Part shown: piece after piece, positions 1 to 8,563 of the stretch
Position numbering within the stretch: position 1 is the stretch's first letter
Layout of the letters: each line of letters starts with the position of its first letter
Source of the DNA: JAGRKR01 sp041397725
Lineage (GTDB): Bacteria; Pseudomonadota; Alphaproteobacteria; Rhizobiales; Hyphomicrobiaceae
Length of the DNA: 64,000 nucleotides
Assembly (NCBI GenBank): GCA_041397725.1
Contig: JAWKVZ010000004.1
Location: 186,001 to 250,000, forward strand
Direction of reading: 5' to 3'
The notes under the pieces: model-generated
Seen by the model: only the letters and a program-made list of their open reading frames with translations
What the model was told of the DNA's origin: nothing
The model's database searches: none
Made by a program: the position numbers and the translations under genes

Positions 1-154
1 GCAAGCCGAGACGCGCCGCGAGCCGGCGGCCGACGGAGGTCTTGCCGCAGCCCATCAGACCGACCATGACGATCGAGCGCGACCCGAGATGCGCGCGGAT
101 CCGGGCCACGCTCTCCCGGCCGTTGTCCTCGCCTTTGTGATCGACTCGGTTCAT
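1..154 (-). CDS. aroK: Shikimate kinase, N-terminal part (cut by window edge)
   Basis: The first 51 codons of shikimate kinase, the cytoplasmic enzyme that phosphorylates shikimate with ATP on the way to chorismate. Read from the ATG at 154 towards the edge, it shows a P-loop of the form GLMGCGKTS with the lysine at residue 38, followed by VGRRLAARLGL, the shikimate kinase signature. About 30 residues precede the core, a leader length seen in alphaproteobacterial AroK. The shikimate-binding and lid regions are outside the window. It diverges from the small membrane-protein/xerD unit; that neighbourhood is common in Hyphomicrobiales. Confidence 0.9.
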   Translation of the reverse strand, partial: MNRVDHKGEDNGRESVARIRAHLGSRSIVMVGLMGCGKTSVGRRLAARLGL

Positions 155-367
155 GGTCTGGAGCCTCGTTGGCGCAGCCGGCAGCACGGCGCCAGTCGTT
201 CGGCCCTGCGCCTGCCCAGGTCATTGCGCGAGGGGTGTGCCTGCTTCCCGCCTCGCGAGGCAGGCGGTCGCCCCCTTGCTCGAGCCCGGTCTAGGGGTCT
301 GATCCGCTTTGGGTCATAATAGGGACACGTTCGAATCACAAGGAATTCCAAAGCAGCAGGGTAGGGC
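155..367. promoter_or_regulatory. Divergent intergenic region between aroK and the xerD unit
   Basis: These 213 bp separate two divergent transcription units, so they should hold both promoters. A CATAAT at 315-320 could be a -10 element for the rightward unit, but no convincing -35 element stands 16-18 bp upstream. No coding sequence is supported here. Confidence 0.4.
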
Positions 368-514
368 ATGCCGACTCTTTTCCGCTTCCTGTTCATTACT
401 GGCACACTCGGGGCGCTGGTCGTCGGCGGGTTGTATTTCCTTGCCGTATTCATGGAGCCGGTCCCTGCGGAGCAGACCAAACCCGTGCCCAACGTCAAAA
501 TCCGCCGACAGTGA
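368..514 (+). CDS. Small single-pass membrane protein upstream of xerD
   Basis: A 48-residue protein beginning MPTLFRFLF. A hydrophobic segment at about residues 5-30 forms one membrane helix, followed by a short Pro-rich soluble tail that ends KIRRQ. Small proteins of this form, with an MPTLFR-like start, are often found just upstream of the secreted protein and xerD in Hyphomicrobiales; I know of no experimental function. The stop codon lies 10 bases before the next start, which suggests co-transcription. It is a different frame from the larger gene that follows, and its codon use is typical of the window. Confidence 0.7.
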   Translation: MPTLFRFLFITGTLGALVVGGLYFLAVFMEPVPAEQTKPVPNVKIRRQ

Positions 515-524
515 TGGAAGGCTC

Positions 525-2351
525 ATGCGCAAGGCACTCGCGGTTGCTCTCGGCGCCCTGCTTGCAGGGATAGGGCACAGTCCGCAGGCATCGGCACAGT
601 CGGACTGGCCGTTCTTCGGCGACGATCCCCCCGCGCCTCGCGCACGCCCGTCGCGGCCGCCTCCGCCGGTGGACAGTGAGCGCCCCTGGGCTCAACCACA
701 GCAACCGGGCTGGCAACCGCCCTCGGCACGACCGACGGCGCCCGAGGCGACGCCGCTTCCTCCTCCGAGCGAGCGCCAGCGTGGCGTCGACCGTGGGGAA
801 TTGCCGCCTGTCATGGGCACCGACGGCAAGGGCCTGCCGTTCGAGCTTTGGCGCGGGCTCAGCCAGGCCGACGCCGACGCCGCACTGTCACGCCTGTCGC
901 TGCCACCCCGCTCGCCCGCAATCGCAGGGTTGCTCAAGCGCCTGCTGTCCTCCAATGCCGCGCCCCCCGTCGGCGGCTCGCCCGAGCAATTCCTGTCGCT
1001 GCGTATCGAAGCCCTCTATCGCTCGGGTCTCGTTCGCGAGGCCGCCGATCTCATCACCACGAACGCCGGCACCAAGGGCGCTATCATCACGATCCAATCA
1101 GCCCGCATTGCCGTCTCGCTCGGCGACAAGGCGCGCGGCTGCGGCCTGATCAAGGGCGCCGAGCTTGCCCGCGCCGACCTGCCGCGCCTGGTCAAGGAGC
1201 AAGGCATCCTGACCGCCGCCTTCTGCGCCGCTGCCTCCGAGGACACGGCCGCCGCGGGCCTCGCCGCCGAGCTCATCCGCGACGCGCGCATCGATGCTCC
1301 CGTGGCATTGACCGTGCTCGACGCGATGGCGGCGGGCCAGCCGCCGCGCCTGGCGCGCGCCAAGCGCGTCAGTCTGCTGGAATACCGCTTTGTGGAGCTG
1401 GCCGGCGGCATCGATCCCCTGAAGATCGTCGCCGCGGCAACGCCCGACCTCCTGTCCTTCCTGGCGACGGGTCCGGTCGCCGACGTGCGGGTGCGCCTCG
1501 TGGCGTCGGAGGCCGCGGCCCGGCTCAACATCATTCCACCGCAAGAGCTCGGGCGCTCCTACGAGGCGCAGGGCTTCTCGGCGGCCGATCTCGCCGATCC
1601 CCTGCAGGCGCGGCTCGATCCGTCGCTCAAGCGTGCGCTGCTCTTCAAGTCCGCGCGCCTCGAGCGCCGGCCAGAGCGCAAGGTCCGGCTGATGCGCGCG
1701 TTGCTCGACGACGCCCGCCAGGCTGGCCTGCTCGGGCCGGTGGCCCTCATCCTGGCGCCGCGCGTGGCCGAAGTGTCGGCCTCCGGCGCCCTTCTCGGTC
1801 ACGAGGAGCTGGCGGTCGAGATCCTGCTCGCCGCCGGCAAGCCGGCCGAGGCCCGCCGCATGGTCATCCTCGCCGCCAGAAGCGCGCCGCAGGGCCGCGC
1901 CGCCCTGCATTGGCTGGCGCTCGCCGACATCGCCGACGCATCGCCCGCCGCGCCGCGCGGCGAGGGGCTGCCCGAGCTGCAGCAACTGGCGGTGGCTGGC
2001 CGGCTGAGCCCGGAACTCCTGCACCGGGTGGCGACCGTCCTCGACGCGCTTCTCTACAACGTGCCGATCCCGCTCTGGGAGGCCGCGAGCCGCACGCCGC
2101 AGCCGACCGGGGGCCACCTGCCGGAAACCGGCGTGCTGTCCGAACTCCAGAAGGCGGCCAAGTCGCAGGCCTTCGGTCGGACCATCCTGCTGACCCTGCG
2201 CTCGCTCGGACCGGGTGGCCCGACCGACACCCACATGATCGCGCTCGGCGACAGCATCCGCGCCTTGAAGGCGGCTGGCCTGGAAGCCGACGCCCGGCGG
2301 CTGGCCTTCGAAGCCCTGTTTCCCATCTGGCCGCGCCGGATCGCCTATTGA
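525..2351 (+). CDS. Secreted or periplasmic protein, proline-rich N-terminus, unknown function
   Basis: A 608-residue protein. It starts with a typical signal peptide (MRKALAVALGALLAGIGHS, cleavage near SAQS at about residue 25). A Pro/Arg-rich linker follows at about 30-85, and then a long Ala/Leu-rich, apparently all-helical region to the end, of the kind formed by helical-repeat proteins. No catalytic motif was recognised. I chose the ATG at 525 because it places the signal peptide at the N-terminus; the reading frame is open further upstream, but that part overlaps the preceding small gene and has no secretion signal. The stop is 7 bases before xerD. Similar proteins occur beside xerD in related genomes, so a cell-envelope or division role is a guess from context only. 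Confidence 0.75.
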   Translation: MRKALAVALGALLAGIGHSPQASAQSDWPFFGDDPPAPRARPSRPPPPVDSERPWAQPQQPGWQPPSARPTAPEATPLPPPSERQRGVDRGELPPVMGTDGKGLPFELWRGLSQADADAALSRLSLPPRSPAIAGLLKRLLSSNAAPPVGGSPEQFLSLRIEALYRSGLVREAADLITTNAGTKGAIITIQSARIAVSLGDKARGCGLIKGAELARADLPRLVKEQGILTAAFCAAASEDTAAAGLAAELIRDARIDAPVALTVLDAMAAGQPPRLARAKRVSLLEYRFVELAGGIDPLKIVAAATPDLLSFLATGPVADVRVRLVASEAAARLNIIPPQELGRSYEAQGFSAADLADPLQARLDPSLKRALLFKSARLERRPERKVRLMRALLDDARQAGLLGPVALILAPRVAEVSASGALLGHEELAVEILLAAGKPAEARRMVILAARSAPQGRAALHWLALADIADASPAAPRGEGLPELQQLAVAGRLSPELLHRVATVLDALLYNVPIPLWEAASRTPQPTGGHLPETGVLSELQKAAKSQAFGRTILLTLRSLGPGGPTDTHMIALGDSIRALKAAGLEADARRLAFEALFPIWPRRIAY

Positions 2352-2358
2352 GCGCAGC

Positions 2359-3348
2359 ATGAACGCTCCAGAGCACACGTCAGAGCCCGGCCCCGTCGAG
2401 CGCTACGCCGAGTTGCGCCGCGCGTTCCTCGAGATGCTCGCCGCCGAGCGCGGCGCCGCACGCAACACGCTCGACGCCTATACCCGCGACCTCGACGACT
2501 TCCACGCCTACCTTGCGCGCCAGCGCGTCGCCTCGCTCCATGACGTCGTGCCGGCCGACCTTGCGGGCTACATCGCCTGGACCGGCGAGACGGGCCTCGC
2601 GCCGGCGTCGCGCGCACGCCGCACGTCGGCGCTGCGCCAGTTCTTCCGGTTCCTCATGGAAGAGGACATTCTCGAGGAGAACCCGGCCGAAGGGCTGACC
2701 GCGCCGCGACAGAAGCGCGCCTTGCCTCGCACGCTCAGCGTGGCCGAGGTCGATCGCCTGCTGACGGCGGCAGAGCGCCGGGTGAGGGAGGCGGGGGAGG
2801 CCGAGAGGCATCACGCCTTGCGCCTGCACTGCCTGCTCGAGGTGCTCTACGCGACGGGGCTCAGAGTATCCGAGCTGGTCTCGCTGCCGCGCAAGGTGCT
2901 GGCATCCGATGCGCGAGTGCTGACGGTCAAGGGCAAAGGCGGCCGCGAGCGCATGGTGCCGCTGACGGGCGCCGCCCAGCGCGCCATCGCCGCCTACGTC
3001 GCCGCCATCTCGGGCGAGACCGGACCGCGCCAGATCTCGAACCGCTGGCTGTTCCCCTCGCGGAGCCACGAGGGCCACCTGACGCGCCAGGGTTTCGCGC
3101 TCGAGCTCAAGGAGCTTGCCATCGAGGCCGGACTCCAGCCCGAAGCCGTCTCGCCGCATGTCCTGCGCCATGCCTTCGCAAGTCATCTGCTCGACCGCGG
3201 CGCGGATCTGAGGGCCGTCCAACAGCTTCTCGGCCACGCCGACATCTCGACGACGCAGATCTATACGCACGTCCTCGAGGAGCGCCTGAAGCGTCTCGTC
3301 GAAGAGCACCACCCGCTGGCCAAGCGCGACACCGAGCGAGAGAGCTGA
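2359..3348 (+). CDS. xerD: Tyrosine recombinase XerD
   Basis: A 329-residue site-specific recombinase that with XerC resolves chromosome dimers at dif during division. An N-terminal core-binding (SAM-like) domain spans about residues 10-105, and the catalytic domain about 120-315. The catalytic set is complete: Arg169 in ATGLRVSEL, Lys193 in KGKGGRER, His267 and Arg270 in HVLRHAF, His293 in LLGHADI and the nucleophile Tyr302 in QIYTHV. The length is near the family norm of about 300. The intact residues and the housekeeping neighbourhood beside aroK argue for XerD and not for an integrase of a mobile element. Confidence 0.93.
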   Translation: MNAPEHTSEPGPVERYAELRRAFLEMLAAERGAARNTLDAYTRDLDDFHAYLARQRVASLHDVVPADLAGYIAWTGETGLAPASRARRTSALRQFFRFLMEEDILEENPAEGLTAPRQKRALPRTLSVAEVDRLLTAAERRVREAGEAERHHALRLHCLLEVLYATGLRVSELVSLPRKVLASDARVLTVKGKGGRERMVPLTGAAQRAIAAYVAAISGETGPRQISNRWLFPSRSHEGHLTRQGFALELKELAIEAGLQPEAVSPHVLRHAFASHLLDRGADLRAVQQLLGHADISTTQIYTHVLEERLKRLVEEHHPLAKRDTERES

Positions 3349-3551
3349 ACCGAGGGGCGCGGCGAGCCTTGTCCGCCCCCTGCCAGCGCGCCTAGGATGT
3401 GAGCGTCCTCGCTCGATGCGCAGTCGAATTTCCCGAAGCCATCGGCAGCCATGCCTCGACGCTATGAATCGCACGCTGCCGCTGTGCTGCTCGTCTCGAA
3501 TGCGGCCGCGTCCGGCTCGGCCGCGCCGCCCCATCACGGAGTGTCCGTTAC

Positions 3552-4892
3552 GTGAACCTGCATCGCCTCTTGCTCGCACGAGCAGCCGCCAACCGCCCTA
3601 TCCGCATCGTCGTCGTCGGCGCCGGCAAGTTCGGCTCGATGTTCCTCACCCAGGTGCTGTCGACGCCCGGCATGCACGTGGTGGGGCTCGCCGATCTCGC
3701 ACCGGATCGCGCCAAAGCGCGCCTCGAGGTCTGTGGCTGGACGCCAGAACGCTACGCCGCCCGCTCGCTCGACGACGCGCTCGCGACCGGCGCCACCTAC
3801 GTCGGTGACGATGCCGTGGCCATGATCCGCCACGGCGGCGTCGATGTCGTGATCGAAGCGACCGGCGATCCGGTGACCGGCATCCGGCTCTGCCTTGCCG
3901 CCATCGCCGCGGGCAAGCACATCGTGATGGTCAACGTCGAGGCCGATGCGCTCTGCGGCCCTCTTCTCGCCCAGCGCGCCCGCGAGGCCGGCGTCGTCTA
4001 CTCGCTCGCCTGGGGCGACCAGCCCGCGCTCATCTGCGAGCACGTGGACTGGGCTCGCGCCGCCGGCTTCAAGGTCATCGCCGCCGGCAAGGGCACGCGA
4101 TATCACCCGAGCTATCACGCCTCCACGCCCGATACCGTCTGGAGCATCCTCGATCGCTATCTCGGCATCACCGATCGCAGCCTGATCAATCCGAAGATGT
4201 TCAACTCGTTCCTCGACGGCACCAAGTCCGGCATCGAGATGACGGCCGTCTGCAACGCGACCGGTCTGGTGCCGCAATCGACGGGGCTGACCTTCCCGCC
4301 GGCGAGCCGCTTCGAACTCGCCGACGTCCTCAAGCCCCGGTCGGAGGGCGGCCAGCTCGAGAAAGCCGGCGTCACCGAGGTCATCTCGTCGGTCACACGC
4401 GAGGAAAAGGACGTGCCCCATCATCTGGCCATGGGAACGTTCGTCGTGTTCGAGGGCGAGACCGACTATGCCCGACGCTGCTTCGGCGAATACCATACGC
4501 TGCAGGACAAGAGCGGACGCTATGCCGCGCTCTATCGCCCGACCCACATGATCGGCCTCGAGCTCGGCATCTCCGTTGCGAGCGTGGCGCTGCGCGGCGA
4601 GCCGACCGGAGCGCCCGAAGCGTTCCTCTCCGATGTCGTCGCCACCGCCAAGAGGTCGCTCGCCGCCGGCGAAATCCTCGATGGTGAAGGCGGGTTTACC
4701 GTCTGGGGCCGCCAGCAGCCGGCAGCCGTATCGCTCAGCCACGGCTACCTCCCGCTCGGGCTCGCGAGCGGCGTTGCGCTGAAGCGAGACATCCCTGAAG
4801 GCAGCATGTTGCGCTGGCAGGACGTCACCTGCGACGAGAACTGCGACGCCGTGCGCGCCCGCCGGCAGATGGAGACGATGCTCGGGACCTGA
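3552..4892 (+). CDS. SAF-domain oxidoreductase, homoserine dehydrogenase-like
   Basis: A 446-residue protein with a Rossmann NAD(P)-binding N-terminus (IRIVVVGAGKFG, about residues 17-29), a homoserine-dehydrogenase-like central region, and a C-terminal SAF-type segment (about residues 370-430, around GLASGVALKRDIPEG and LRWQDV). The start is GTG at 3552. Proteins of this architecture are widespread in proteobacteria and are often listed simply as SAF-domain or NAD(P)-dependent oxidoreductases; some act in sugar-acid catabolism, but the substrate cannot be read from sequence. It stands alone between xerD and the exopolysaccharide locus, 203 bp after xerD, with a hairpin beyond its stop. Confidence 0.75.
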   Translation: MNLHRLLLARAAANRPIRIVVVGAGKFGSMFLTQVLSTPGMHVVGLADLAPDRAKARLEVCGWTPERYAARSLDDALATGATYVGDDAVAMIRHGGVDVVIEATGDPVTGIRLCLAAIAAGKHIVMVNVEADALCGPLLAQRAREAGVVYSLAWGDQPALICEHVDWARAAGFKVIAAGKGTRYHPSYHASTPDTVWSILDRYLGITDRSLINPKMFNSFLDGTKSGIEMTAVCNATGLVPQSTGLTFPPASRFELADVLKPRSEGGQLEKAGVTEVISSVTREEKDVPHHLAMGTFVVFEGETDYARRCFGEYHTLQDKSGRYAALYRPTHMIGLELGISVASVALRGEPTGAPEAFLSDVVATAKRSLAAGEILDGEGGFTVWGRQQPAAVSLSHGYLPLGLASGVALKRDIPEGSMLRWQDVTCDENCDAVRARRQMETMLGT

Positions 4893-4918
4893 CCGGTCCT
4901 TTCCGCGCGTGCGTGGTG

Positions 4919-4943
4919 CAACCGGCCAACCGCCGGCCGGTTG
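4919..4943 (+). terminator. Hairpin after the SAF-domain gene
   Basis: A perfect 9-bp stem (CAACCGGCC pairing with GGCCGGTTG) encloses a 7-base loop, 26 bases past the stop codon. There is no T tract, so it may be a weak or Rho-assisted terminator or simply an RNA-stabilising hairpin. Confidence 0.45.
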
Positions 4944-5110
4944 GACCGCTCATTGACAATCTCCGCACAGATCTCTTGCCTGATGCCATGCGAAGCCTCA
5001 GCATGGCTGGCCTCGAACCTGCATCGGCATCGACCACGAGCGGCCGCACCGTCGCGTGCGCCAACCACACGTCGATTCGACACCTGTCTCCCAACCCTGA
5101 GGCTCAGCTC

Positions 5111-5926
5111 ATGCCGTCCGATGCCGACATCGCCAGCAAGCAGGTTGAAACGGTCATGATTCTCGGTGTCCCAGTGAGCGCCATCGACATGACGCAGGCC
5201 CTTGCCGCCATAGGCGACCTCGTCGCAACCCGGCGCGGCGGCTTCATCTGCGTCGCGGACGTGCACAGCGTGATGCAGGCCCGCACCAATATGAAACACC
5301 GCGCCGCGCTGGAGGCCGCCGCCCTGGTGACGCCGGACGGCACGCCGCTGTCCTGGGTCGGACGCCTGCGCGGGTTCTCCAGCATGGCCCGTGTCAGCGG
5401 ACCCGACCTGCTGCCGGCGGCATGCGCGGCGTCGCGCGAGACGGGCTGGCGACACTACTTCTATGGCGGCGCAGAGGGGGTCGCGGACGAGCTGGCCCGC
5501 CGGCTCTCCCAGCGGTTTCCCGGCCTTGTCGTCGCCGGCACGGAATGCCCGCCGTTTCGCGCCCTCTCGCAGGACGAGATGCAGGCGGCCCTGGATCGCA
5601 TCGTTGCAGCCAAGCCGGACATCGTCTGGGTCGGCCTCGGCTGTCCCAAGCAGGAGCTATGGATGCACGAGCACGCATCGAAGCTCGCCGGCGCCGTCAG
5701 CATCGGCATCGGCGCCGCGTTCGATTTCCATGCCGGCCGCATTCACCGGGCGCCCGTCTGGATGCAGCGCAACGGCCTGGAGTGGCTGCATCGCCTGTGG
5801 AGCGAGCCCCGTCGGCTCTGGTATCGCTATCTCGTGCTCGCGCCGAAGTTCGTGACCGCGGCGCTCGCCGAACACTATCGCTTGCGCCGTATGCGCCGGC
5901 AGACTGTCTCGAGCGGACGGGCTTGA
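5111..5926 (+). CDS. WecG/TagA/CpsF-family glycosyltransferase
   Basis: A 271-residue cytoplasmic-face glycosyltransferase that probably adds an early sugar to a polyprenyl-linked exopolysaccharide intermediate. Family hallmarks are the TPDGTPLSWVGRL segment (about residues 75-87, with the conserved Asp) and VWVGLGCPKQELWMHE (about residues 171-186, matching the G-x-P-K-Q-E motif). I set the start at ATG 5111; MILGVPVSAI at 5156, where similarity to the family begins, is an alternative. It opens the rightward part of the exopolysaccharide locus, 12 bases before the flippase gene. Acceptor and donor sugars are unknown. Confidence 0.88.
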   Translation: MPSDADIASKQVETVMILGVPVSAIDMTQALAAIGDLVATRRGGFICVADVHSVMQARTNMKHRAALEAAALVTPDGTPLSWVGRLRGFSSMARVSGPDLLPAACAASRETGWRHYFYGGAEGVADELARRLSQRFPGLVVAGTECPPFRALSQDEMQAALDRIVAAKPDIVWVGLGCPKQELWMHEHASKLAGAVSIGIGAAFDFHAGRIHRAPVWMQRNGLEWLHRLWSEPRRLWYRYLVLAPKFVTAALAEHYRLRRMRRQTVSSGRA

Positions 5927-5938
5927 GCGAGTGGACCG

Positions 5939-7204
5939 ATGCCGCTGAATAGAGTTCTCAAGAGCACGGCCATCTGGTCGATCGCGGATCAGGTGCTGCT
6001 CAGCGGCGCCAATCTGCTGATCGGCGTTGCCGCAGCGCGCCTCATCGGCATCTCGGAATTCGGCAAGTTCACGGTCGTGCTGATCGTGGCCGCGTTCGTG
6101 CAGGCCCTACAGGCGTCCCTCGTCTCGGTGCCGATGATGACGGTCGCCGGACGCCGCACGCGGTCTGCCGCCTACTTCAACGCCATCCTCCTGGCCGGGA
6201 TCGCGCTCTCCCTCGTCGCCGGCCTGATCACGGTCCTCACCCTCGCGGGGCTGGCCGGCCTGCGCGGCGACATCTCGTCGCCGGCGTTCCTGCTGGCGGC
6301 CTTCCTCTATGCCGTCGTCCAGAACTGCCAAACGCTCGTTCGCCGCATGCTGTTCGTCCAGGCCTCGGCGCGCCAGGCGCTGCTCATGGACCTGCTGCGC
6401 CTGGCGTTGATCGTCGCCATCGTGGCTCTGCTGCGCCTGACGGACGACCTGCACAGCGCCGACTCCCTGCTGTGGGACCTGACGGTGGCATCCACACTCT
6501 CGATGCTGCCGTTCCTGGTGACGCGCCTCAGGGCACGCTTCGACATGCGCCTTCTGCGCGAGGTCGTCGGACGCCACTGGCGTTACGCGCGCTGGCTGCT
6601 GCCCGTCGTGGTTCTGACCTTCCTGCAGGATCAGGTGGTCTGGCTCTTCATGAGCGTGATGCTGAGCGATGCCGCGGTCGGCGGACTGAGGGCCGGGCAG
6701 GTCCTGATCGGCGTCGCGCACCTGCTGATGATGGCCATGGAAAATTTCGTTCCGAGCCGCGCCGCCGAGGCCTACCGAAGCCTCGGATCGAGCGGGCTCA
6801 GAAGCTACCTGCTGCAGGTGTCCGTCGCCATGGGGGTGCCGACGCTCGCGCTGATCCTGCTGGTCGCACTGCCCGCCGAGCGCTGGCTCAGCCTCGTCTT
6901 CGGCAGCGCCTTTGCCGAGTATGGCGGCATCCTGCGTATCTACGCGCTGAGCTACGTGATCATCTTCGTGCGCGATATCCTGGTGCACTATTTCAGGGCC
7001 ACCGAGATGACGGCGCCGATCTTCAAGAGCTACGTGGTCGGCGCCGCAGTCTCGCTGCTGCTGGCCTATCCGCTGCTGGAGATGTGGGGGGCGCTCGGCG
7101 CGGCACTGCTGCTGCTGGCCACGCATACGGTGTCTTTGATCTACCTGACCACGACCCTGATGCGATCGGAGAAGCTGGCGAAACCGAGAGCGCAGCCGGC
7201 CTGA
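5939..7204 (+). CDS. Oligosaccharide flippase, Wzx-like
   Basis: A 421-residue integral membrane protein with about 12 hydrophobic helices, of the polysaccharide biosynthesis/MOP flippase superfamily. It starts MPLNRVLKSTAIWSIADQ, the usual short amphipathic lead before helix 1. Such proteins move lipid-linked repeat units across the inner membrane. It follows the WecG-like gene by 12 bases and is followed by a convergent FemAB-type gene. The order transferase, flippase, polymerase and chain-length protein across the locus fits a Wzx/Wzy pathway. Confidence 0.85.
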   Translation: MPLNRVLKSTAIWSIADQVLLSGANLLIGVAAARLIGISEFGKFTVVLIVAAFVQALQASLVSVPMMTVAGRRTRSAAYFNAILLAGIALSLVAGLITVLTLAGLAGLRGDISSPAFLLAAFLYAVVQNCQTLVRRMLFVQASARQALLMDLLRLALIVAIVALLRLTDDLHSADSLLWDLTVASTLSMLPFLVTRLRARFDMRLLREVVGRHWRYARWLLPVVVLTFLQDQVVWLFMSVMLSDAAVGGLRAGQVLIGVAHLLMMAMENFVPSRAAEAYRSLGSSGLRSYLLQVSVAMGVPTLALILLVALPAERWLSLVFGSAFAEYGGILRIYALSYVIIFVRDILVHYFRATEMTAPIFKSYVVGAAVSLLLAYPLLEMWGALGAALLLLATHTVSLIYLTTTLMRSEKLAKPRAQPA

Positions 7205-7235
7205 AAAGCGCCGACCGCCAGCGCGGAGCCACAGA

Positions 7236-8237
7236 TCAGCTCCGGCTCAACGCCGCCGCCACGACATTGCGGACAAGCCTGTTGCGACAGTAGAGCCATT
7301 GTGGCCCGGTCTGCACGAGGGCGTGAGAAATGCCGCGCTTGAAGTTGTAGACGCCGCGGTTGCCGAATGGATCGATGCCGCCGCAGTCGAACAGCGGGTA
7401 GCCGTGCTCGGCGGCATACTCGACGAAGGACCAGACGGCCAGGTAGTTGGCATAGTTCGTCTTGGCGCTATCGGCGGAGGCCGCATAGAAGTCCGTCATC
7501 ATGACCGGCGAGGTATGGGCGATGCGAACGGCCGTGATCTCGCCCTTGTCCTTGATCTCGAGAATGACATAGCGCGGATCGTTGGCCATGACATCGCGGA
7601 TGGCCGGTGCGTTGAGGCCGTCGCGGAAGCTCTTGCGCTGCGTCAGCTTCTCGTAAAGCTCGGCAAAGGTGTCGATGCAGCGCTTGCGCTCCTCGACGTC
7701 GTCGAGGAAACGCCGGGTGAGATTGCCGCCCCTGAGCGAGCGCCGCAGGTTCCGCCGCCAGTTGCCGCTGAGCGCCTTCTCCGCAGCCTCCAGTCCGGAT
7801 CTGAGATCGACCAGGAGACTGTGGTTCTGCCGGGCGAGGACCGGAACGAGACCGGCCGACAGCAGACCCATGACCATGCGGTCGGTCTTGAAGGCATAGG
7901 GATTGATGAGGGCGAAATCGAAGCTGCGCAGCTTCAAATGATCCAGGATGGAATGCGTGACCTCACTCGCGACATCCTCGTCGTCGAGGAAGAAGAGCGG
8001 CCCGCCCTGGCAATAAGCGTAGCGCAGCCCGAGCTTGCGCTTGATCTGCACGAGCGCCAGAGCGATCTCAGTGCCGCTGCCGTCGAGCACGAGCAACCGC
8101 ACGACCTCCCAGCCGATGCGCTCCTTGTATGCGCCCCAGCCCCACGACGCATAGACGTTGCGCATGGGATGGCGCGCCAGTGCCTGCTCCCACTCTGCCT
8201 CGCCAGTGACCGGCCGGACCACGTATTTCGAACTCAT
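7236..8237 (-). CDS. FemAB/GNAT-family acyl- or aminoacyltransferase
   Basis: A 333-residue protein with two GNAT-like halves of the FemAB/lipid II glycyltransferase superfamily. The C-terminal half carries DFYAASADSAKTNYANYLAVW and LFDCGGIDPFGNRGVYNFKRG, typical of the exopolysaccharide-associated branch. The ATG at 8237 begins MSSKYVVRPVTG; an upstream extension in frame lacks similarity and was not used. In exopolysaccharide loci such proteins are thought to modify sugars with acyl or amino-acid groups, here an inference from context. The gene is transcribed towards the flippase gene and divergently from the GDP-mannose gene. Confidence 0.8.
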   Translation of the reverse strand: MSSKYVVRPVTGEAEWEQALARHPMRNVYASWGWGAYKERIGWEVVRLLVLDGSGTEIALALVQIKRKLGLRYAYCQGGPLFFLDDEDVASEVTHSILDHLKLRSFDFALINPYAFKTDRMVMGLLSAGLVPVLARQNHSLLVDLRSGLEAAEKALSGNWRRNLRRSLRGGNLTRRFLDDVEERKRCIDTFAELYEKLTQRKSFRDGLNAPAIRDVMANDPRYVILEIKDKGEITAVRIAHTSPVMMTDFYAASADSAKTNYANYLAVWSFVEYAAEHGYPLFDCGGIDPFGNRGVYNFKRGISHALVQTGPQWLYCRNRLVRNVVAAALSRS

Positions 8238-8563
8238 GTGAAGGCTTCTCCGTGTGCGACGCTGCGGTCGCAGAACTGGTCGATCAGGCCCGGTCGAAGG
8301 GCGCACCGGGTGGTGCGCCGCGCCGCCGCGCCGCGATCAGCGCATGCGGGGGCATGGTCTGACCGGAGCCGAGCTGCAAGAATGACGCCACCCCCCCTGG
8401 CCAGGGCGCCCCATAGTGGCACATTCTCCGCTCAAGCCGTATCGTGTGCCGCCTGAGTGTCATGGCCGGGCGGCACAATGGACCGGCACAGTCGATGCAT
8501 ATGTCGAGGCACCCAGGCACTGCGAGACGGCGCGCAACCACAGCGCGCCGCCATGAGGCAACT
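8238..8563. promoter_or_regulatory. Divergent 326-bp intergenic region with 5'-UTR hairpin
   Basis: No gene is supported in this region between two divergent units. Just upstream of the rightward start, positions 8528-8550 form an 8-bp perfect stem (CGGCGCGC with GCGCGCCG, 7-base loop), ending 13 bases before the ATG at 8564. In the mRNA this could limit ribosome access. No clear sigma-70 promoter pair was seen. Confidence 0.45.

Noticed and set aside
309..524. N-terminal extension of the secreted protein gene to 309
   Set aside because: It overlaps the small membrane-protein gene in another frame and would bury the signal peptide.
2359..3348. Integrase of a mobile element
   Set aside because: The tyrosine recombinase has XerD features and housekeeping neighbours, with no attachment repeats or cargo genes.
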